NCBI RefSeq assembly: GCF_000308855.1 | Contig: NZ_BAGM01000210.1 | Coordinates: 1-64,000, forward strand | DNA from: Nocardia veterana NBRC 100344 | GTDB taxonomy: Bacteria; Actinomycetota; Actinomycetes; Mycobacteriales; Mycobacteriaceae | DNA length: 64,000 nucleotides | Reading direction: 5' to 3' | Shown here: positions 50,649 through 57,844 of the stretch, piece after piece | How the letters are laid out: every line of letters starts with the position of its first letter | Position numbering within the stretch: position 1 is the first letter of the stretch | Notes under the pieces: model-generated | Database searches by the model: none | What the model was told of the DNA's origin: nothing | Seen by the model: the letters and a program-made list of their open reading frames with translations, nothing else | Program-made: the position numbers and the translations under genes

Positions 50649-51845
50649 GTGACCACCACCCCGCAGCAGATCCCCCGCACGTCCGGCCGCCGCACGGCGC
50701 GCCGTGCCACCACCGCCGGGCCCGCCACCACCGCCGGGCCCGCCACCACCGCGATGGCCCCGACGTCGCCGGCCGAGGCTTCCCCGGTCGACCGGACCGC
50801 GTCGCCCACCACATCGTTCGCGTCCCGCGTCGCGGCGGAAACTCCCGAAACCCTGCGAAAGCTGTATCGCGACATGCTGTTCGTGCGCCGGTTCGAGGAG
50901 CGCACCGCGCAGAGCTACCAGCAGGCGAAGATCGGCGGCTACTGCCATCTCAACCTGGGCGAAGAGGCCACCGTGGTCGGCCTCGGGGCGGCGATGCGGC
51001 CCACCGACTATCTGTTCACCAACTATCGCGAGCACGGGTACGCGCTCGCCAAGGGGATCCCGCCCGGCCGGGTGATGGCCGAGTTGTACGGGCGCGCCAC
51101 CGGCACCTCCAAAGGGTGGGGTGGGTCGATGCACATGTACGACACCGCGACTCGGCTCCTCGGCGGCTACGCCATCGTCGGAGGCCAGCTGCCCTTGGCC
51201 GTCGGCGCGGCCCTGGCCATCGACTACCGCGGCGGGGACGAGGTCGTCGTCTGCCAAATGGGCGAGGGCACAACCAATATCGGCGCCTTCCACGAATCAC
51301 TGAACCTGGCCGCACTCTGGCACCTGCCGATCGTGTTCCTGGTCGTGAACAACTACACCGGCATGGGCACCACCGTCGAGAAGTCCTCCGCGGAACCGGA
51401 TCTGTGGAAACGCGCCGCCGCCTATCGCATGCGCGGCGAACGCGTCGACGGCACCGACGTTCTCGCCGTCCGCGACACCGCACGCGAGCTGATCGACGCC
51501 GCGCGGCGCGACGGCACACCGGCGCTGCTGGAAGCGGTCAGCCATCGGCTCAAGGGCCACTCGGTGGTGGACCCCGCGAGATATCGCACCGAAGAAGCGG
51601 TATCGGCGGCCCGCTCGCACGACCCGATCGACCGGTGGCAGCGGACGCTGCTGGAAACCGGTGTCCTGGACGAGGATTCGGCCACAGCGCTGGAGTCCGC
51701 CGTGGCCGCCGAGGTCGCCGCCGCTGTCGAATTCGCCGACACCAGCCCACATCCGGAGCCGTCGAGCCTGTTCGACTACACCTACGCCAGCCCGGTGCCC
51801 GGCGATTCCCGCCGCCTGCCCGCCGATCCGCTCTTCACCGCCTGA
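50649..51845 (+). CDS. 2-oxoacid/acetoin dehydrogenase E1 alpha subunit
   Basis: 398-aa thiamin-diphosphate E1 alpha of the PdhA/AcoA type: RDMLFVRRFEERTAQSYQQAKIGGYCHLNLGEEA, GSMHMYD, ThDP motif GEGTTNIGAFHESLNLAALWHLPIVFLVVNNYTGMGT, HRLKGHSVVDPARYRT. A 55-residue Ala/Thr/Pro-rich N-terminal tail, absent in typical E1 alpha, contains 18-bp tandem DNA repeats. It pairs with E1beta to decarboxylate pyruvate, acetoin or a similar substrate. The operon order and the PucR regulator favour an inducible acetoin-type or alternative pyruvate complex; substrate cannot be fixed from sequence. Confidence 0.9.
   Translation: MTTTPQQIPRTSGRRTARRATTAGPATTAGPATTAMAPTSPAEASPVDRTASPTTSFASRVAAETPETLRKLYRDMLFVRRFEERTAQSYQQAKIGGYCHLNLGEEATVVGLGAAMRPTDYLFTNYREHGYALAKGIPPGRVMAELYGRATGTSKGWGGSMHMYDTATRLLGGYAIVGGQLPLAVGAALAIDYRGGDEVVVCQMGEGTTNIGAFHESLNLAALWHLPIVFLVVNNYTGMGTTVEKSSAEPDLWKRAAAYRMRGERVDGTDVLAVRDTARELIDAARRDGTPALLEAVSHRLKGHSVVDPARYRTEEAVSAARSHDPIDRWQRTLLETGVLDEDSATALESAVAAEVAAAVEFADTSPHPEPSSLFDYTYASPVPGDSRRLPADPLFTA
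50706..50751 (+). repeat. 18-bp tandem repeat in E1 alpha 5' end
   Basis: The unit GCCACCACCGCCGGGCCC occurs at 50706-50723 and 50724-50741 exactly, followed by a 10-bp partial copy. It encodes ATTAGP repeats in the low-complexity tail, a site where slippage would change tail length in steps of six residues without shifting frame. Confidence 0.85.
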
Positions 51846-51855
51846 GGACCGACCC

Positions 51856-52848
51856 GTGCCTGTGATGACCTACCGCGAAGCGCTGCGCGAAACCCTGCGC
51901 GAGGAAATGCGCCGTGACGACGATATCTTCCTGATCGGCGAGGAGATCGGCCTGTTCGAGGGCTCCTACAAGATCACCGCCGGACTGCTGCGGGAATTCG
52001 GTGAGAAGCGGGTGCGCGACACCCCGATCGCCGAGGAAGGATTCGTCGGCGCGGCCATCGGCGCCGCCATGCTCGGCCTGCGGCCGATCGTCGAGATCAT
52101 GACGATCAACTTCTCCCTGCTCGCACTCGACCAGATCGTCAACCACGCCGCGAAGATCTACGGCATGTTCGGCGGACAGACCAGCGTCCCCATGGTCATC
52201 CGGACGCCCGGCGGCGGCGGACAGCAGCTCGGCGCCACCCATTCGCAGAACATCGAGCTCTACTACGCGTTCGTGCCCGGGTTGAAAGTGGTCGCGCCCA
52301 GCACACCCGCCGACGCGCGGGCGCTGCTCAAAGCCGCCATCGCGGACGACGATCCGGTGCTGTTCCTGGAGAACCTCGCGCTCTACAACGCCAAGGGCGA
52401 AGTACCTTCGCAACTCCCGCCCGCGACCATCGGCAAGGCCGCCGTCACCCGCACCGGCACCGACATCACCCTCATCGGTTACTCCCGGATGGCCGCGGTC
52501 TGCACGCAGGTCGCGGAACGGCTTGCCGGCGAGGGTATTTCCGCCGAGGTGATCGACCTGCGCAGCCTGCGTCCGCTCGACCGCGACACGCTGATCCGCT
52601 CGGTCCGCCGCACCGGGTGCGCGGTCGTCGGTGAGGACGACTGGCTCACCTACGGCATCGGCGCCGAAGTCGCCGCCTCGATCTCCGACGGCGCCTTCGA
52701 CTGTCTCGACGCCCCCGTGCGCCGGGTCGCCATGGCCGAAGTGCCGCTGCCCTACGCCAAGCCGCTGGAGCGGCTGGCGCTGCCGTCCGCCGATTCGCTC
52801 TACGCCGCCGCCGTGGAAACCCTTGCGGCCGTAGGCAAGCGACGCTGA
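51856..52848 (+). CDS. 2-oxoacid/acetoin dehydrogenase E1 beta subunit
   Basis: 330-aa transketolase-like beta chain: MTYREALRETLREEMRRDDDIFLIGEEIGLFEGSYKITAGLL, DTPIAEEGFVGAAIGAAMLGLRPIVEIM, HSQNIELYYAFVPGLKVVAPSTPADA, and C-terminal ISAEVIDLRSLRPLD. GTG 51856 or ATG 51865 (GAGGA upstream) start it. It forms the alpha2beta2 E1 with the preceding gene. Coupled closely to E1alpha (10 nt) and E2 (10 nt). Confidence 0.93.
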   Translation: MPVMTYREALRETLREEMRRDDDIFLIGEEIGLFEGSYKITAGLLREFGEKRVRDTPIAEEGFVGAAIGAAMLGLRPIVEIMTINFSLLALDQIVNHAAKIYGMFGGQTSVPMVIRTPGGGGQQLGATHSQNIELYYAFVPGLKVVAPSTPADARALLKAAIADDDPVLFLENLALYNAKGEVPSQLPPATIGKAAVTRTGTDITLIGYSRMAAVCTQVAERLAGEGISAEVIDLRSLRPLDRDTLIRSVRRTGCAVVGEDDWLTYGIGAEVAASISDGAFDCLDAPVRRVAMAEVPLPYAKPLERLALPSADSLYAAAVETLAAVGKRR

Positions 52849-52858
52849 GAGGAATTCA

Positions 52859-54157
52859 GTGCCCGACATCACCATGCCCCGGCTCTCCGACACCATGGAA
52901 GACGGCGTCGTCGCCAACTGGCTCAAACAGGTCGGCGACACGGTCACCCGCGGAGACGTCCTCGCCGAGATCGAAACCGACAAGGCCCTGATGGAACTGG
53001 AGGCCTACGAGGACGGCATCCTCGAACACATCATCGCCGAGGCCGGCACCCGCGTGCCGATCGGCGAGCCGATCGCCGTCCTGGGCGACGGCAGCGGAAA
53101 AGCCGCGGCGTCCGGCCCGACATCGACGCCCGACCGGCGGACCGCGGCCGTACCGGCCGGGAAGGACACCGCGCCGTCGCCCGCTCCGACCCGCATCGAG
53201 CCCGCCGTGATGCCGGCGCCACCGGCTGCGGCACCGGCCGCCGATACCACCCGCCCTAAATCCTCCCCCCTGGCGCGCAAGGTCGCCCGGGAACTCGGTG
53301 TCGACATCACCACCGTCACCGGAACCGGACCGGGCGGACGGATCACCCGCATCGACGTCGAAAACGCCCATGCCGCAATCGCTCCCGCCACTTCACCGCC
53401 CACCACGGCACCGCCCGCCGCACCGGCGATCACGGCATCGGACACGGCCGGCCCCCCGGCGTCCGGTGACTTCGACGAGATCCCGCTGACCACCATCCAG
53501 CGCGTATCCGCCACCCGTCTCGCCGAGAGCAAACAGCAGGCGCCGCACATCTACCTGACCAGCGCGGTCGACGTCACCGAGTTGCTGGCCTTCCGCTCGC
53601 AGATCAACGACACCCTCGGCGCAACCGGGGCCGGGCGAATCAGCGTCAACGACCTGCTCGTCAAGGCGGTGGCGACCGCGCTGCGCGCCAACCCCGCGGT
53701 CAATGTCACCTTCGCCGGCGCCACCCTGCGCCGGCATCACGGCATTCACCTCGGCGTTGCCGTGGCCACGCCCTCGGGCCTGCTCGTCCCCGTGATCCGC
53801 GACGCCGACCGCAAGGCCGTCTCGGCCATCGCCGCCGAAACCCGGGACAAGGCCGCACGCGCCCGCGACCGCAAACTCCGTGCCGAGGAGATGACCGGCG
53901 GTACCTTCACCATCTCCAACCTCGGCATGTACGGCATCGAACATTTCACCGCGGTCATCAACCCGCCCGAGGCCGCCATCCTCGCGGTCGGCGCCGCCGG
54001 CGACGAACTGCGCCTCGACGGCGGCCAGGTCGTGACCCGAAAGATCCTGCGCCTCACCATGTCCGCCGATCACCGAGCGATCGACGGCGCTGTCGCCGCC
54101 GAATTCCTCGCCCAACTCCGAGACCTGCTCGAACACCCCCTGCGGATTGTGACCTAG
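52859..54157 (+). CDS. Dihydrolipoamide acyltransferase (E2)
   Basis: 432-aa E2 core with one lipoyl domain (lipoyl Lys42 in EIETDKALMELE), an Ala/Pro linker, an E3/E1-binding domain (SSPLARKVARELGVDITTVTGTGPGGRI), a second linker, and the catalytic domain ending in SADHRAIDGAVAAEFL (His and Asp of HxxxDG). GAGAGGA precedes GTG 52859. It completes the four-gene complex. A large hairpin (54183-54232) follows the stop. Confidence 0.94.
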   Translation: MPDITMPRLSDTMEDGVVANWLKQVGDTVTRGDVLAEIETDKALMELEAYEDGILEHIIAEAGTRVPIGEPIAVLGDGSGKAAASGPTSTPDRRTAAVPAGKDTAPSPAPTRIEPAVMPAPPAAAPAADTTRPKSSPLARKVARELGVDITTVTGTGPGGRITRIDVENAHAAIAPATSPPTTAPPAAPAITASDTAGPPASGDFDEIPLTTIQRVSATRLAESKQQAPHIYLTSAVDVTELLAFRSQINDTLGATGAGRISVNDLLVKAVATALRANPAVNVTFAGATLRRHHGIHLGVAVATPSGLLVPVIRDADRKAVSAIAAETRDKAARARDRKLRAEEMTGGTFTISNLGMYGIEHFTAVINPPEAAILAVGAAGDELRLDGGQVVTRKILRLTMSADHRAIDGAVAAEFLAQLRDLLEHPLRIVT

Positions 54158-54182
54158 GCGCCACCGCGCGGTCACAACCATC

Positions 54183-54232
54183 GAAGCCGGGCGACGCCAC
54201 TCGCACACCCCCGGGCACCGCCGCCCGGCTTC
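54183..54232. terminator. Hairpin terminator of the dehydrogenase operon
   Basis: GAAGCCGGGCG (54183-54193) and CGCCCGGCTTC (54222-54232) form a perfect 11-bp stem with a 28-nt loop after the E2 gene. Confidence 0.55.
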
Positions 54233-54319
54233 ACCCCTCACCTCCCAGCGCGGATCCGGACGCCGCTCGACCGGAGTGCCCCGAGGCCCAGCGCCGGGCT
54301 CGACGAGCCGGTTCGGGCC

Positions 54320-54341
54320 TATAATTAATTAGATAGGCTAA
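54320..54341 (+). promoter_or_regulatory. Promoter/operator island before MFS gene
   Basis: A perfect TATAAT (54320-54325) lies in an AT-rich island, followed by the inverted repeat TTAG-N5-CTAA (54329-54341) at the expected transcription start. The placement suits a repressor-controlled promoter (MarR- or DtxR/IdeR-like half-sites); the binding protein is unknown. Confidence 0.5.
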
Positions 54342-54436
54342 ACAACGTGGCGTGCGTCACATTCGCCCGCCGAGCCCATCCGGCAACCGCGCGTTGCCCT
54401 CACCGAACAAGGAGCTGAACAGCAGGAAAGGCAGTC

Positions 54437-55813
54437 TTGACCGCGATCCGCACCGACGCCGGCCCCGTCATCGACCCACCTCGGCCCGATCTGCCCGCCC
54501 CGGCGGCCGATCCGCCGACGCGCGTGGGCGGGATGTTCGCCTCGCTCGCCGTCCCCAATTACCGCTACTACTTCGCCGGTCAGGTGGTGTCCAATACCGG
54601 CACCTGGATGCAGCGGATCGCGCAGGACTGGCTGGTGCTCGGTCTCACCGGCAGCTCGTTCGCGGTCGGCATCACCACCGCCATGCAGTTCCTGCCGATG
54701 CTGCTGTTCGGTCTCTACGGCGGGGTCATCGCCGATCGCTTTCCCAAGCGGGGTCTGCTGGTCATCACCCAGGCCACGATGGGCGTGCTCGCCGCCGTAC
54801 TCGCCGTCCTGACGCTGACCGGTGCGGTCGAGGTGTGGCACGTGTACCTGCTGGCGCTGTTGCTGGGCATGGTGACGGTGGTCGACAATCCGACCCGGCA
54901 GTCGTTCGTCCCGGAAATCGTCGGCACCCAGCGGCTACGCAACGCCGTCAGCCTGAACTCCGCGAACTTCCAGGCCGCCCGGCTGATCGGGCCCGCGGTC
55001 GCCGGCGCCCTGATCGCCGCGGTGGGGTCCGGCTGGGCCTTCGTGATCAACGCCTGCTCGTTCGCGGCCGTCATCGCCGGTCTGCTGGCAATGCGGCCCG
55101 CGGAGTTGACCCCGGTGCCCCGCCTGCCGCGCCGGAAAGGGCAACTGCGCGAAGGCCTTCGCTACGTGGGCGCCCATCCGCACCTGCTCTGGCCCATCGT
55201 CATGGTGGGGTTCATCGGCACTTTCGGGTACAACTTCCCCACTGTTTTATCCGGATTCGCGTATCACGTCTTCGACGTCGACGCCGGAAAGTACGGTCTG
55301 CTCAACACCGCGCTGGCCGCGGGATCGCTCGTCGGCGCACTCCTGGCCAGCCGTCGCGGGCGGGTGCGGATGCGGATGCTGGTCGCCACGGCCGTCGGCT
55401 TCGGCGTGCTGGAGGCGGTCACCGCGTTCGCTCCCGAGTACTGGCTGTTCACCGTACTGCTCACGGTGGTGGGTCTGCTCGGCCTCACCTTCAACACCTC
55501 CGGCAACTCGATGGTGCAGCTCGAGACCGACCCGACCATGCGCGGCCGGGTGATGTCGCTGTACATGATGGTGTTCACCGGAGGCACCCCGATCGGCGGC
55601 CCGATCGTGGGCTGGCTCACCGAACAGTTCGGTCCCCGGTTCGGATTGTTCGCCTGTGGGGCGGTCTCCGCGGCGGCCGCCGCACTGATCGGTCTCATAC
55701 TCGCCCGAGCGGCCGGGCTGCGAGTGCGGCTCCGCGGCGGCAGGATCTCGCTGGTCGCCCGCGAGGAACCGACGACATCCGACCGGAAGGTGACCGCCGC
55801 CGTCGCACAGTAG
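54437..55813 (+). CDS. MFS transporter (EntS-like)
   Basis: 458-aa major facilitator with about 12 helices and the conserved ADRFPKRGLLVITQA loop 2-3 motif; resembles enterobactin-exporter EntS/actinobacterial antibiotic exporters (SLAVPNYRYYFAGQVVSNTGTWMQRIAQDWLVLGLTGS opening, GRVMSLYMMVFTGGTPIGGP). Start is TTG 54437 with GAAAGG upstream; a start at Met33 is less likely as it has no ribosome site. Likely exports a small molecule; the operator-like island upstream suggests induction by an effector. Confidence 0.9.
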   Translation: MTAIRTDAGPVIDPPRPDLPAPAADPPTRVGGMFASLAVPNYRYYFAGQVVSNTGTWMQRIAQDWLVLGLTGSSFAVGITTAMQFLPMLLFGLYGGVIADRFPKRGLLVITQATMGVLAAVLAVLTLTGAVEVWHVYLLALLLGMVTVVDNPTRQSFVPEIVGTQRLRNAVSLNSANFQAARLIGPAVAGALIAAVGSGWAFVINACSFAAVIAGLLAMRPAELTPVPRLPRRKGQLREGLRYVGAHPHLLWPIVMVGFIGTFGYNFPTVLSGFAYHVFDVDAGKYGLLNTALAAGSLVGALLASRRGRVRMRMLVATAVGFGVLEAVTAFAPEYWLFTVLLTVVGLLGLTFNTSGNSMVQLETDPTMRGRVMSLYMMVFTGGTPIGGPIVGWLTEQFGPRFGLFACGAVSAAAAALIGLILARAAGLRVRLRGGRISLVAREEPTTSDRKVTAAVAQ

Positions 55814-55925
55814 CCGGGGCGCCCTGGGTGGCGGCGCGACAAGCATGGCACCTGATGACGCCCGGCTCAGCCTGGAGCACCATCCCGAGGGCGAGGCGAG
55901 GACCGCGGGTGCCCGAGCGGCGATA

Positions 55926-57266
55926 TCAGCTCGGATCGAGGACGTCCGCGCCCCGGGATCGGTCGTGCGATTGCCGGTCGGCGGAGCGCCGGGAGCGCAG
56001 GGTGTTCACGACCGCGAGCCCGACGCCCAACCCGACCAGGATCAGCCCGCGCGCCCAGATCGCGGCCTCGATCCGCGTGAACAGGTACAGACACGAGGCG
56101 AGGGCGAGCCACGGAACGACAGTGGGCGCGCGGAAGTGGTCGGTATCGACCGGGTGCCGGCGCTCGAGCAGCACCGAACAGTTCACCGCGGTGAAGACGA
56201 CCAGCAGCAGCAACACCAGCGTCTCGGCCAGGACGGCGACCTCGCCGGTGAGCGCGAGCGCGATCGACACCGACGTCGTGACCACCACCGCGACCCATGG
56301 TGTGCGGCGGCCGGGGAGCAACCGGGTCAGCACCGCCGGCAGGAGTCCGTCGCGGGCCATACCGTAGGCGAGCCGGGAGGCCATGATTCCGGTGAGCAAG
56401 GCCCCGTTGGCCACCGCGACCAGCGCGATCACACTGAACAACCGTTCGGGCACCCCACCGGCCCGCCGCACCACTTCGAGCAACGGGCCGCTCGACCGGG
56501 CCAGCTCGTCGGTCGGCACCGCGGCGGCGGCGACCACGCCGACCGACACGTACACCACGCCGGCGGTGAGCAGCGCGCCGAACAGGGCGGCCGGGTACGA
56601 ACGCCGCGGATCACGCACTTCCTCGGCCAGGTTCACCGACGTCTCGAAGCCCACGAAGGAGTAGAAGGCCAGCACCGTACCGGCCAGGACGGCCAGGACC
56701 GGACCGTGCTGCGGTGTGCCGATGTCGGTGAGCCGCCCGGGATCGGCGTCGCCCCGCAGCAGCAACCACGCGCCGAGCCCGATGATCAGCACCAGCCCAC
56801 CGAGTTCGATCAGGCTCGCCGCGACATTCGCGGTCAGCGATTCCTTGATCCCCCGGATGTTCAGCAGCGCCAGCGCGACCAGGAAGACGATGATCACCAC
56901 CGCGGTCGGCGCCGAGACCAGCGCCTGCAGATAATCACCGGCGAAGGCGCGGGCCAGCGCTCCCACCGACACCACTCCCGCCGCCAGCATGCAGAAGCCG
57001 ACCAGGGACCCCGCCGCCGGGCCGAGCGCCCGGGTCGCGTAGTGCGCGGAACCGCCCGCTCGCGGATACTTCGTCGCCAGTTCGGCATAGGATGCGGCCG
57101 TCAGCGTGGCCAAGCCCAGGGCGACGGCCAACGGCAGCCACACCGCACCCCCCGACGCCTCGGCCACGGATCCGACCAGCACATAGACCCCGGCTCCGAG
57201 CACGTCACCGAGAATGAAGAAATACAGCAGCGGCGTGCTCACGGTGCGTTTCAGGGAACGAGGCAT
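55926..57266 (-). CDS. APC-family amino acid/amine permease
   Basis: 446-aa amino acid-polyamine-organocation transporter with about 12 helices: LYFFILGDVLGAGVYVLVGSVAEASGG is the TM1 substrate region, FYSFVGFETSVNLAEEVRDPRRSYP the TM6 consensus amphipathic motif. Cationic amino acid transporter-like by gross appearance. ATG 57266; monocistronic, convergent with the MFS gene. Substrate unknown. Confidence 0.9.
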   Translation of the reverse strand: MPRSLKRTVSTPLLYFFILGDVLGAGVYVLVGSVAEASGGAVWLPLAVALGLATLTAASYAELATKYPRAGGSAHYATRALGPAAGSLVGFCMLAAGVVSVGALARAFAGDYLQALVSAPTAVVIIVFLVALALLNIRGIKESLTANVAASLIELGGLVLIIGLGAWLLLRGDADPGRLTDIGTPQHGPVLAVLAGTVLAFYSFVGFETSVNLAEEVRDPRRSYPAALFGALLTAGVVYVSVGVVAAAAVPTDELARSSGPLLEVVRRAGGVPERLFSVIALVAVANGALLTGIMASRLAYGMARDGLLPAVLTRLLPGRRTPWVAVVVTTSVSIALALTGEVAVLAETLVLLLLVVFTAVNCSVLLERRHPVDTDHFRAPTVVPWLALASCLYLFTRIEAAIWARGLILVGLGVGLAVVNTLRSRRSADRQSHDRSRGADVLDPS

Positions 57267-57385
57267 ACCGGCCAGATACCCGCCGCGGGCTCGGCGAAGC
57301 GGTTATGTCGGTCTCGCCACCCCGAGGATCCGCGGCCGTGCGTCCGGCCCGGCCGCCGCCGAACCGGTACGGGTATTGCTCGTCG

Positions 57386-57778
57386 CTACCCGCGCACCGG
57401 CGCGTCGGTTCGACGGGCGCACTCCAATTCCACCCAGCGGCAGATGATTTCGACGACATACTCCCGTTCGCGGTCGGTCAGGTCGTGCCCCTTGGCGATG
57501 CCGTGCGTGCGCTGCAGGCAGCCGCGGCAGCACGTGCCGGTGGCATGTTGCGCGCGGAAAACCGGATGGCCACCCCAGGGTGTCTGTTTTCCGTCTCGGG
57601 CGGGATGTGCCGGTGCGAGTCGCCGGCCGATGAGATCGACCGCGTGCTCCCGCACGACCTTCATCCCGCGCAGCGCGACGAACTCGACCTCGGGTGCGCG
57701 CAGGTGGAACTTCGCCCGGAACGGGTGCCGGGCGATCTCGTTCAGGCGAGCATCGAGCTCCGCGCGATCCGACATCAC
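57386..57778 (-). CDS. DUF4186 family protein
   Basis: 130-aa protein with the DUF4186 signature FRAQHATGTCCRGCLQRTHGIAKGHDLTDREREYVVEIICRWV; the CxxC-like cysteines (TCCRGC) and histidines suggest metal binding. ATG 57778 or 57775. Function unknown across the family. It lies 66 bp downstream of the stop of the caspase gene's side and on the same strand, but not obviously coupled. Confidence 0.85.
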   Translation of the reverse strand: MMSDRAELDARLNEIARHPFRAKFHLRAPEVEFVALRGMKVVREHAVDLIGRRLAPAHPARDGKQTPWGGHPVFRAQHATGTCCRGCLQRTHGIAKGHDLTDREREYVVEIICRWVELECARRTDAPVRG

Positions 57779-57844
57779 GCTTCCAGCCTAGATCGGGGGT
57801 CCGACCCGGCCGGTGTACCGGACCGGCGCCGGGCCGGCCTGCCG

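Noticed and set aside
54329..54341. IdeR/DtxR box before the MFS gene
   Set aside because: The TAGGCTAA core fits but the outer half-sites match the 19-bp consensus poorly, so only an unassigned inverted repeat is reported.
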